From Streptosporangiaceae bacterium (lineage in GTDB: Bacteria > Actinomycetota > Actinomycetes > Streptosporangiales > Streptosporangiaceae): DNA of 10,119 nt. The position numbers were made by a program, and so were the translations under genes. Position 1 is the first letter of the stretch. Each line of letters starts with the position of its first letter. The stretch lies in NCBI GenBank assembly GCA_030045175.1, contig JASIBM010000073.1:1-10119 (forward strand), given 5' to 3'. The notes below the pieces were generated by a model, which was not told the DNA's origin, did not search any database, and saw only the letters and a list, made by a program, of their open reading frames with translations. Positions 1 through 7,009 of the stretch are shown piece by piece.

Positions 1-636
1 GGACTGGCTCGAGGTGACCTGGCTGGCGGTCGCGGCAGGATCTCCAACGTCGTGTTCATGGGAATGGGCGAGCCGCTCGCGAACTACTCAAGCGTGGTGA
101 CCGCCGTGCGGCGGATGTCCGACCCGGTGCCTGCCGGGTTCGGGATCTCCCAGCGCGCGATCACCGTGTCGACTGTTGGCCTGGCGCCCGCGATCAGGCG
201 GCTGACCGCCGAGCAGCTGACCGCCAGGCTCGCCGTCTCGCTGCACGCGCCCGATGACGAGCTACGCGATGAGCTCGTGCCGGTCAACCGGCGCTGGAAG
301 GTGGCCGAGGTGCTCGACGCGGCGTGGGACTACGCCGCGACGACGCGGCGGCGGGTTTCTGTCGAGTACGCCATGATCCGCGACATCAACGATCACGCCT
401 GGCGAGCCGACGCGCTCGCGCGCCTGCTGGCCGGCCGGCCGGCGCACGTGAACCTCATCCCGCTGAACCCGACCCCAGGATCGCGGTGGACCGCCTCCGA
501 TCCTGCCGTGGCCGCCGAGTTCGAGGCGCGGCTGGCGGACCGGGGCATCCCCGTCACGGTCAGGGACACCAGGGGCCGCGAGATCGATGGCGCCTGCGGC
601 CAGCTAGCCGCCACACACAGCACCCGCATCGCATGA
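1..636 (+). CDS. rlmN: 23S rRNA (adenine2503-C2)-methyltransferase RlmN, C-terminal part (5' end outside window)
   Basis: RlmN is a cytoplasmic radical-SAM enzyme that methylates C2 of A2503 in 23S rRNA (and A37 of some tRNAs). The frame is open from base 1 and 211 residues are visible. Seen: the SAM-binding FMGMGEPLANY block (about residues 19-29), GISQRAITVSTVGL, LAVSLHAPDDELRDELVP, the VSVEYAMIRDINDH block, HVNLIPLNPTPGS, and near the end DGACGQLA. The Cys of that last block (residue 199 here, codon 595-597) corresponds to the cysteine that carries the transient methyl group in the known mechanism. The CxxxCxxC iron-sulfur motif lies upstream of the window, so it cannot be checked. The visible order and ending are normal for the family. 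The TGA stop is the first three bases of a 54-bp hairpin-like element. Identity is very secure. Confidence 0.96.
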   Translation, partial: GLARGDLAGGRGRISNVVFMGMGEPLANYSSVVTAVRRMSDPVPAGFGISQRAITVSTVGLAPAIRRLTAEQLTARLAVSLHAPDDELRDELVPVNRRWKVAEVLDAAWDYAATTRRRVSVEYAMIRDINDHAWRADALARLLAGRPAHVNLIPLNPTPGSRWTASDPAVAAEFEARLADRGIPVTVRDTRGREIDGACGQLAATHSTRIA

Positions 637-687
637 TCACGGCTGGTTTTCGGCGAATAGCCCAGTAAACCCACCACGATCATGAGG
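634..687. terminator. imperfect intergenic hairpin after rlmN (54-bp element, copy A)
   Basis: Imperfect inverted repeat with arms at 632-650 and 666-684: CATGATC pairs with GATCATG, GG with CC, and GGTTT with AAACC, with mismatches between. It begins on the rlmN stop codon and ends before the next gene's promoter, so a role as terminator is plausible. There is no U-tract. Its first nine and last ten bases are identical to those of the hairpin after typA (6946-6999), and both elements are exactly 54 bp. Confidence 0.45.
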
Positions 688-707
688 GAAACCTTATCGA
701 TTGGCGC

Positions 708-713
708 TACCGT
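708..713 (+). promoter_or_regulatory. candidate -10 element for the acyltransferase gene
   Basis: TACCGT fits the actinobacterial TANNNT pattern. Its last base is separated by 8 nt from the ATG at 722, which would place transcription start at or just before the start codon and give a leaderless or near-leaderless mRNA. No Shine-Dalgarno is visible before the ATG and no good -35 hexamer is seen. Confidence 0.4.
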
Positions 714-721
714 GATGGTTA

Positions 722-1417
722 ATGTCTGGAATGCCGTCATTCACCGCGACTCAGGCGACGGGCCGGTGGCGCCGCGCGCTGGCTGGTCGGCTGGCGCACG
801 CGACCTGGCGGTGGCTGCAACGAGCGGGAACCATCACGGCGCAGACGGCCGAAGGCCGCAGGTTCGCCGCCTTCGGCGAGTACTCCAAGATCTCGTTTCC
901 GACCGGCACCATATTCGGCGAGGGGTGGATCGAGATCGGGGCCGCCAGCGTGATCGCCGAGCAGGCCTCGATCTGCGCCGGGATGATGCCCGGCCAGGAC
1001 CTCGGGCCGGACCCGATCCTGCGGATCGGCGATCGGTGCGTGATCGGCCGCGGCAGCCACATCGTGGCGCATTACTCGATCGACATCGGTGACGACGTCT
1101 ATACCGGACCGTACGTCTACATAACCGATCAAAATCACGGCTACACCGACCCCGAGGTCCCGATCGGACGGCAGTGGCCGGTGAACGCGGCGGTCCGCAT
1201 CGGCGCCGGCACCTGGCTCGGGACCGGCGTCGTCGTGCTGCCCGGATCGGTGATCGGCCGCAACGTCGTCGTGGCGGCCGGCTCGGTGGTCCGGGGCGTG
1301 ATCGGCGACACGTGCGTGGTGGCAGGAGTGCCGGCCAGGGTGGTGAAGGACTTCAGCCCGCAGCAGGGCTGGGTCCGGACGATGCCTGGTCCCCTGTTGC
1401 ACGACCACCTCCCTTGA
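722..1417 (+). CDS. left-handed beta-helix (hexapeptide-repeat) acyltransferase
   Basis: A 231-residue protein of the trimeric LbH acyltransferase superfamily (maltose/galactoside O-acetyltransferase-like), which moves an acyl group from a CoA donor to a hydroxyl or amine. Seen: a basic, Trp-rich N-terminal helix (residues about 13-36), then hexapeptide turns from about residue 60 to 195 (for example IGDRCVIGRGS, IGAGTWLGTGVVVLPGSVIG). The DQNHGY loop carries His139, matching the catalytic His of the family, and the usual GVPARVV end motif is present. The acceptor cannot be told from sequence. The frame is closed by a TGA at 713-715, so the start is ATG 722 or ATG 731; I chose 722 because of the -10 placement. 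The last 65 bp overlap the convergent gene at 1353-1823. Superfamily call strong, specific substrate unknown. Confidence 0.88.
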   Translation: MSGMPSFTATQATGRWRRALAGRLAHATWRWLQRAGTITAQTAEGRRFAAFGEYSKISFPTGTIFGEGWIEIGAASVIAEQASICAGMMPGQDLGPDPILRIGDRCVIGRGSHIVAHYSIDIGDDVYTGPYVYITDQNHGYTDPEVPIGRQWPVNAAVRIGAGTWLGTGVVVLPGSVIGRNVVVAAGSVVRGVIGDTCVVAGVPARVVKDFSPQQGWVRTMPGPLLHDHLP

Positions 1418-1823
1418 CGTGGCCCGGCCCGTGCCTTGTCGTCGGCCGGGCACCGCCCATCTGGCGCACGAACTCCTCGCCGTGCAGGGCGCGCTCCACC
1501 AGGTCGGCTGCCCTGGCGGCCGCGGCCAGCCTGCTCCCCTCGCTGCGGTAGGCGGCCAGCACCGCTTCTATCGCGGTCGGCGGCAGATGCGGGCCGAGTT
1601 CGGTGCGGGCGGATCGGTAGCCGTTCCTCGCGCCCTCGACGCACGCCGCCAGGTGGTGCCTGGCCAACGCGGCCAGCGCGACCGGATGCCGCTTGAGCAC
1701 CCCGTGCAGCACGTAGTCGGGCGGGACGACGTCGAGCAGCCACGCGACGGCGGACCGCTCGAACTCGGGACTTCCCTGCGGATGCACGCCCGCAGGCCAA
1801 CCCGGTGGTATATAGGACGCCAC
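1353..1823 (-). CDS. uncharacterised conserved actinobacterial protein, putatively SOS-regulated
   Basis: A soluble 156-residue protein with no signal peptide or membrane segment. I recognise the type (small actinobacterial hypothetical protein opening with ASYIPPGWPAGV and containing VAWLLDVVPPDY) but know no function. Residues 1-118 look like a compact helical domain rich in Ala, Leu, His and Arg, with ARNGYRSARTEL and VLAAYRSEGSRLAAAAR segments. From about residue 122 to the end it is a Gly/Pro/Arg tail that looks like read-through into the overlapping acyltransferase gene. Start GTG 1823 is chosen because it begins the conserved-looking part and a TATGCT -10 lies 6 nt upstream, with no Shine-Dalgarno, so a leaderless mRNA is likely. 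A LexA-type GAAC-N4-GTTC palindrome at 1846-1857 covers the expected -35 region, so I infer DNA-damage induction. It could be a DNA-damage-response accessory protein, but the sequence does not show that. Confidence 0.8.
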   Translation of the reverse strand: MASYIPPGWPAGVHPQGSPEFERSAVAWLLDVVPPDYVLHGVLKRHPVALAALARHHLAACVEGARNGYRSARTELGPHLPPTAIEAVLAAYRSEGSRLAAAARAADLVERALHGEEFVRQMGGARPTTRHGPGHVKGGGRATGDQASSGPSPAAG

Positions 1824-1829
1824 GGACTC

Positions 1830-1835
1830 AGCATA
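1830..1835 (-). promoter_or_regulatory. -10 element of the SOS-type promoter
   Basis: On the minus strand this reads TATGCT (TANNNT). It ends 6 nt before the GTG start at 1823, the spacing expected if transcription starts on the start codon. A 17-bp spacer puts the -35 region inside the LexA-like palindrome. Confidence 0.55.
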
Positions 1836-1845
1836 GCGTTTAATC

Positions 1846-1857
1846 GAACAGATGTTC
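1846..1857. promoter_or_regulatory. LexA operator (SOS box), GAAC-AGAT-GTTC
   Basis: GAACAGATGTTC is a perfect match to the GAACN4GTTC LexA box known from Bacillus, Mycobacterium and other Gram-positives, with a further C on the left flank as in the usual CGAAC form. It lies 11-22 bp upstream of the minus-strand -10 element and overlaps the -35 position of the gene starting at 1823, an ideal place for repression. It is the only such site I found in the window. Confidence 0.75.
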
Positions 1858-1890
1858 TACCGTGAGCGAGTGGTGGCCATTACCCCAGGG

Positions 1891-1928
1891 TCTGGCGCCG
1901 ATCGGCCAGATCCCCGGTACCGGGCTGG
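1891..1928 (-). terminator. tandem hairpins after the lipoprotein gene
   Basis: Directly after the lipoprotein stop codon there is an exact 12-bp palindrome, CCCGGTACCGGG (1913-1924), flanked by CCAG/CTGG, followed by a second inverted repeat TCTGGC-N8-GCCAGA (1891-1910). Two GC-rich hairpins in a row without a U-tract could end transcription, which fits the separate promoter for the next gene. Only 33 bp separate the far end of this region from the LexA box. Confidence 0.35.
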
Positions 1929-2963
1929 TCAGGGCAGCGTAGTGATCCCGGCCACCCGGTCGTTCGGGTAGTGGTAGTCGATCAGCCTGAGCAGGACCAG
2001 TGCCGTCACGAATGACGCCTGCCTGGCGGCTAGCCCGGTGCAGGCAACCGCGATGCTGGTGTGGCCTGCGGGGAAGACCACCACGGTGAACGGTGGTGAC
2101 TGGCCGGCGGACTGGGCATAGAGCGCACCGGGCGCCACGATGTCCAGGTCGGATTTCGCGTGCCCGATACCGGAGATGTCTTGCAGGACGGATGCCGGGG
2201 ACTGGCTCTCGTAGAAATTGATGTTGACCTGACCGCCGATCTGGTATCCGGGCTCCCACGCGTACTGGCAGTCCGAGCCCCCGGTCTGGTTGATTCCCGA
2301 GCTCATCGCCACGTTGTCGATGAGGCTCGCGTCCGGCGGGTCCATGCCGAACCGGGTGATCACGTACCACTGGCTGAGCAGCCGCGGGCTGAGCAGGTCG
2401 CACGCGGTCTGACCGAACCCGTTGCCGACGTGGCTGGTCAGGTACGCCAGGTCGGTCCTGGCCTCGGCGGCCAGTCCGGTCAGCCGCGAGCCGTACAGTG
2501 ACAGGCAGTCCGCCCCGATCGCGTCGGCCTGCAACAGCGCGGTGGGAATCGTCGCCGGGGCGCCGGCCCTGCCGGCCAGGACGGCCCGCATCTGCGCGAC
2601 ATCCGACGCCTGCTCCGCGCCTAGGGCCGCGGCGAGCGGCGGGGATACGGCGTAACGCCAGGCGAGGGCCGGCCGGTCGGCGTCGTACGCCTGCACCACA
2701 GCGGGAAGGCGCTTGCTCGGCGCCGGAGCCAGGTACCAGGCCTTGCAGGCATCGAAATTGGCCACCGATGGCGAGACCGTGCCTGCCGGAACATAGTGCG
2801 GGGCGGCCGTGGCCTGCCCGAGCGGGACCACGGCGGTGGCAGGTGATGCGGCAGGCTGGGCAGGGCTGGCGTCATGACCGGATGGCACGGCGCCGCAGGC
2901 GGCGAGAATGGCGGCACACGGCAGCGCCACCGCGACCGCCGCCGTTTTCTGTAGCCTCCGCAT
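1929..2963 (-). CDS. secreted lipoprotein, C-terminal half possibly DUF3558-like
   Basis: A 344-residue exported lipoprotein. The N-terminus MRRLQKTAAV, a hydrophobic stretch to about residue 20 and the lipobox LAAC with lipidated Cys23 show Sec export and anchoring to the outer face of the membrane. Residues 24-60 are an Ala/Pro/Ser linker. Residues about 70-180 look helical, with Cys73 and Cys153 as a possible disulfide pair. Residues about 184-330 have the pattern ACDLLSP...SDCQYAWEPG with strands and Cys188, Cys232 and Cys308, resembling DUF3558-type lipoproteins of actinobacteria; that comparison is by eye and weak. ATG 2963 is chosen over the adjoining TTG 2966 because it gives a standard signal peptide and a TATAAC element sits 8 nt upstream. 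Function unknown. It is monocistronic: its own promoter lies upstream and hairpins downstream. Confidence 0.85.
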   Translation of the reverse strand: MRRLQKTAAVAVALPCAAILAACGAVPSGHDASPAQPAASPATAVVPLGQATAAPHYVPAGTVSPSVANFDACKAWYLAPAPSKRLPAVVQAYDADRPALAWRYAVSPPLAAALGAEQASDVAQMRAVLAGRAGAPATIPTALLQADAIGADCLSLYGSRLTGLAAEARTDLAYLTSHVGNGFGQTACDLLSPRLLSQWYVITRFGMDPPDASLIDNVAMSSGINQTGGSDCQYAWEPGYQIGGQVNINFYESQSPASVLQDISGIGHAKSDLDIVAPGALYAQSAGQSPPFTVVVFPAGHTSIAVACTGLAARQASFVTALVLLRLIDYHYPNDRVAGITTLP

Positions 2964-2971
2964 CAAACGTA

Positions 2972-2977
2972 GTTATA
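2972..2977 (-). promoter_or_regulatory. candidate -10 element for the lipoprotein gene
   Basis: The minus strand reads TATAAC, in an unusually AT-rich patch for this window, ending 8 nt before ATG 2963. No Shine-Dalgarno is visible between it and the start codon, so a leaderless or very short leader is likely. No clear -35. Confidence 0.4.
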
Positions 2978-3124
2978 CCATTCTGCGTAACTTGCCCCAG
3001 CCGCGCTCAGCGGGGCGCCGCAGCCGGCTCCGCCATCGCTGACCAGCTAGCCGGCGTGATCGGCGGGTCGGGCCGGGCAACGCATGCCCACCGACGGCCA
3101 GCCGGCCGGCATCGTCTTCGGCAG

Positions 3125-3217
3125 CTAGCGCGCGAGGCCAGGGTCGTCCGCCGGGCCGGCCTGTGGGGCAGCAGGTCGAGGAACACCTTTCCGATCGGCG
3201 GTTGGCTTGGTGTTCAT
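3125..3217 (-). pseudogene. 30-codon remnant coupled to the ABC ATPase; possible decayed substrate-binding protein start
   Basis: The ATPase stop codon overlaps an ATG in the pattern ATGA, with GGAAGG a few bases upstream, a typical translational coupling start. The ORF reads MNTKPTADRKGV and stops after 30 codons. If one A of the AAA codon at residue 10 is dropped, the reading becomes MNTKPTADRKVFLDLL, which looks like the start of an exported binding protein with a twin-arginine-like leader (usually RRxFL). The expected third member of this transporter type, a periplasmic-type binding protein of about 320-350 residues, is absent: only about 250 bp separate the ATPase from the lipoprotein gene, and I see no binding-protein body there in any frame. 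Alternatively this is a meaningless short ORF after a gene end. Confidence 0.3.
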
Positions 3218-3999
3218 CGCGTTCCTTCCGTGCCGACGCCAAGCTCGGCCAGCAGGTGCTTGCGCAGGGCGATGAGATGAGGTCCGGCCGGGTCGCGCGG
3301 GTGCGGCGCAGTGACCGGGCAGGCGTGGCTGATCCGCCCGTCAGACAGCACGAGGACCCGGTCGGCTAGCGCGAGCGCCTCGTCCACGTCGTGGGTGACG
3401 AGCAGCACGGCGGGACGGTGGTGCGCCCACAGCCGGTGCATCAGGTCGTGCATGGAGATCCTGGTCAGCGCGTCGAGCGCGCTGAACGGCTCGTCGAGCA
3501 GCAGCAGGTCGGGCTCGCGCACCAGCGCCCTGGCCAGTGCGGCGCGCTGTGCCTCGCCGCCGGACAGCGTCAGCGGCCAGGCCGTCGCGCGCTGCATCAG
3601 GCCCACCTCGCCGAGCGCGCGGTAAGCGATGTCGCGCGGCCGGTCCGAGCGCAGCCCGAGGCAGACGTTCTGCCAGACCCGCTTCCACGGCAGCAGCAGC
3701 GGATCCTGGAACGCCATGGCGACGGTTCCGCGCACCTGAAGGTCGCCTGTGACATCGTGGTCGAGCCCGGCCAGCGCTCGCAGCAGCGTCGACTTGCCCG
3801 AGCCGATGCGGCCGAGCAGCGCGACGAACTCACCTGGCGCCACGTCCAGGTCGAGCCTGTGCAGCACCGCCTCGCCGTGGTAGCGCCTGGTCAGCCGCCG
3901 TGATCGCACGACGGGCGGCTCGCTGACCGCGACGGGGTAAAGATGGCGGTGTCGCTGCCTGGTCAGCGTGGTTACCGTGCCGCGGCGCTCTGGCGCCAT
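3214..3999 (-). CDS. ABC transporter ATPase, nitrate/sulfonate/taurine (SsuB/TauB-like) type
   Basis: A 261-residue cytoplasmic ATP-binding subunit that drives import together with the permease encoded just upstream. Seen: Walker A GRIGSGKST (63-71), Q-loop Gln98 in FQDPLLLPWKRV, signature LSGGEAQR (from residue 145), Walker B LLLLDEP (165-171), D-loop SALD and switch His203 in VTHDVDEAL. The DPLLLPW Q-loop and overall length match the SsuB/TauB/NrtD group. The start is well supported: AAGGAGG lies 8 nt before ATG 3999. The first 28 bp overlap the permease gene, so the two are translationally coupled. Residues 1-28 are an extra basic N-terminal stretch before the ABC core begins. The substrate cannot be told; sulfonate, taurine, nitrate and thiamine-precursor systems share this architecture. 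Confidence 0.9.
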   Translation of the reverse strand: MAPERRGTVTTLTRQRHRHLYPVAVSEPPVVRSRRLTRRYHGEAVLHRLDLDVAPGEFVALLGRIGSGKSTLLRALAGLDHDVTGDLQVRGTVAMAFQDPLLLPWKRVWQNVCLGLRSDRPRDIAYRALGEVGLMQRATAWPLTLSGGEAQRAALARALVREPDLLLLDEPFSALDALTRISMHDLMHRLWAHHRPAVLLVTHDVDEALALADRVLVLSDGRISHACPVTAPHPRDPAGPHLIALRKHLLAELGVGTEGTR

Positions 4000-4748
4000 C
4001 GCAGCGCCCTCCTTTCGAGTAGCCGCACGATCGAGTCGGTCAGCAAGCCGAGCGCGCAGTACACGAGCAAGACGACGATGATCACGTCATTGCGCAAGAA
4101 CCGGGTCGCCTGGCTGATCATGAAGCCGAGGCCCGAGCTGGCGTTGACCTGCTCGGCCACGACGAGCGCGAGCCAGGCCACGCCCAGGCTCTGGCGCAGG
4201 CCGACCAGCATCTGCGGCATGGCGCCGGGCAGCACGACCTGCCGGATGAACTCGTGCCTGCGCAGGTGCAGGACGTCGCTGAGCTCGGCCAGCCTGGCGT
4301 CAAGGCCGCGAATGCCCGCGAAGGTATTCAGGTACATCGGGATCGCCGCGCCGATCGCGATCAGCAGGATCTTCGCAGACTCCCCGAGGCCGAACCAGAC
4401 GATGAACACCGGGATCAGCCCGAACAGCGGCAGCGCCCTGAGCATCCGCATCACCGGATCGATCGCGGTCTCGCCGAGCCTGCTCAGGCCCGCGGCGATC
4501 GCCAGCAGGACGCCGGACAGCGCGCCGAGCGTGAACCCGGCGGCCACCCGCTCGAGCGATACGACCAGCGCGCCCTGGAGCGTGCCGTAGGCGGGGGAGC
4601 TGGTCGTCACCAGCGAGACCGCCGTGGCCCATACCCGCGTGGGCGGCGGCAGCCGCTGGGCGGAGACGAGGCCGGACGCGCTGCTGAGCTGCCAGGCGCC
4701 AAGCAGCAGGGCCGGGCTGATCAGCCTCAGCGCGAACCGTTTCGGCAT
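3972..4748 (-). CDS. ABC transporter permease, SsuC/TauC-like (BPD_transp_1)
   Basis: A 258-residue integral membrane subunit, presumably a homodimer, pairing with the ATPase that overlaps its 3' end. Seen: MPKRFALRLISPALLLGAWQ with a first membrane segment, the LPPPTRVWATA segment usual for this group, about six hydrophobic segments, and the coupling-helix EAA-type region LSDVLHLRRHEFIRQVVLPG followed by ALVVAEQVNASSGLGFMI. ATG 4748 is chosen because it gives the normal family length and N-terminus. The frame stays open for 69 more codons upstream, but that part is unlike any permease and covers the promoter region. No strong Shine-Dalgarno is visible before ATG 4748. First gene of the operon. 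Confidence 0.9.
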   Translation of the reverse strand: MPKRFALRLISPALLLGAWQLSSASGLVSAQRLPPPTRVWATAVSLVTTSSPAYGTLQGALVVSLERVAAGFTLGALSGVLLAIAAGLSRLGETAIDPVMRMLRALPLFGLIPVFIVWFGLGESAKILLIAIGAAIPMYLNTFAGIRGLDARLAELSDVLHLRRHEFIRQVVLPGAMPQMLVGLRQSLGVAWLALVVAEQVNASSGLGFMISQATRFLRNDVIIVVLLVYCALGLLTDSIVRLLERRALRWRQSAAAR

Positions 4749-4771
4749 GGGCCGAGACTCGCAGAGATTTC

Positions 4772-4795
4772 CTAGTAAGTCAATCAAAAAACTAG
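4772..4795. promoter_or_regulatory. inverted repeat CTAGT-N14-ACTAG in the ABC operon promoter region
   Basis: CTAGT (4772-4776) and ACTAG (4791-4795) form a spaced palindrome in a strikingly AT-rich segment 24-47 bp upstream of the permease ATG. Read on the minus strand, the same segment contains TTGATT and TTGACT, candidate -35 hexamers. A regulator operator overlapping the promoter of the transporter operon is a reasonable guess; which regulator is not known. Confidence 0.35.
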
Positions 4796-4800
4796 ACTTT

Positions 4801-4932
4801 GTGACACTTATCGCAGGGCTCGCGCTCGTCGTCGCGACCGCCGAGCCCGCCGGCACGGTGGTGACCGGCGACGCCGCCGACCTGCGTGCCCTCGCTGCCC
4901 AGTCCCATGGCGTAACTGTCGAGACGATCTGA
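4801..4932 (+). pseudogene. C-terminal fragment of a PIN-domain (VapC-like) protein
   Basis: The last 43 codons of an open frame read like the end of a PIN-domain ribonuclease: a hydrophobic helix ending in VVATAEPAG, then GTVVTGDAADLRALAA and a final strand VTVETI. In PIN proteins the [ST]xDxxDL segment is the last conserved acidic motif of the nuclease site, and this end pattern is common in actinobacterial VapC-type toxins. The first two-thirds of a PIN domain (about 80-90 residues with the other acidic residues) are missing: upstream of 4801 the frame runs into the ABC promoter and then antisense to the permease. No Shine-Dalgarno and no antitoxin gene are seen. I take it as a dead remnant. 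The match is by eye on a short segment. Confidence 0.4.
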
Positions 4933-4950
4933 GCTCGCCGAGTTCGCGGG

Positions 4951-4956
4951 TACACT
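4951..4956 (+). promoter_or_regulatory. candidate -10 element for typA
   Basis: TACACT matches TANNNT and would start a leader of roughly 45 nt before ATG 5007. That leader would begin with the inverted repeat GCCGGG-TT-CCCGGC (4963-4976). No convincing -35 hexamer. Confidence 0.35.
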
Positions 4957-5006
4957 GGAAGCGCCGGGTTCCCGGCACCACCCAGATCCTCGTGGAGATT
5001 TCCCGC

Positions 5007-6932
<1,926 letters not shown>

Positions 6933-6945
6933 GCCGACAGCGCCG

Positions 6946-6999
6946 TGATCACGGACTCCTGTTCGCAGGTCCTGCAGACGGGAGTCCGCGATCATGAGG
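6946..6999. terminator. strong bidirectional hairpin between typA and uppP (54-bp element, copy B)
   Basis: Arms 6946-6959 and 6981-6994 pair over 14 positions with a single mismatch, and the 21-nt loop contains a second small inverted repeat, GCAGG-T-CCTGC (6965-6975). It lies between the ends of two convergent genes, 13 bp after the typA stop and 10 bp before the uppP stop, so it can serve both. No U-tract on either strand. The first nine and last ten bases equal those of the element after rlmN (634-687). Confidence 0.65.
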
Positions 7000-7009
7000 C
7001 CGCGAGGCG

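Noticed and set aside
737..1453. 238-codon open frame on the minus strand across the acyltransferase
   Set aside because: His/Arg/Asp/Pro-rich shadow translation without motifs; the plus-strand protein has clear hexapeptide repeats and a catalytic His.
2973..3242. 89-codon minus-strand frame between the ATPase and lipoprotein genes
   Set aside because: Arg/Gly/Pro-rich, begins inside the ATPase and has no recognisable domain. It does not supply the missing binding protein.
3391..3903. Long open frame of 170 codons on the plus strand, antisense to the ABC ATPase
   Set aside because: Composition is Gln/Arg/Ala-rich with no recognisable motif, and the opposite strand holds an unmistakable ABC ATPase with a strong Shine-Dalgarno. 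It is a high-GC shadow frame.
4624..4932. Whole 102-codon plus-strand frame as a real gene
   Set aside because: Its first half is antisense to the permease and runs through the operon promoter region; only the last 43 codons look protein-like, so just those were kept as a PIN remnant.
4749..4955. 69-codon N-terminal extension of the permease
   Set aside because: Unlike permeases, it has no signal or membrane segment at its start, and it covers the AT-rich promoter region. ATG 4748 gives the normal length.
4963..4976. GCCGGG-TT-CCCGGC as a terminator or riboswitch before typA
   Set aside because: The loop is too short for the full stem, there is no U-tract and no partner pairing, and the leader is too short for a riboswitch. 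It is probably a chance GC palindrome.
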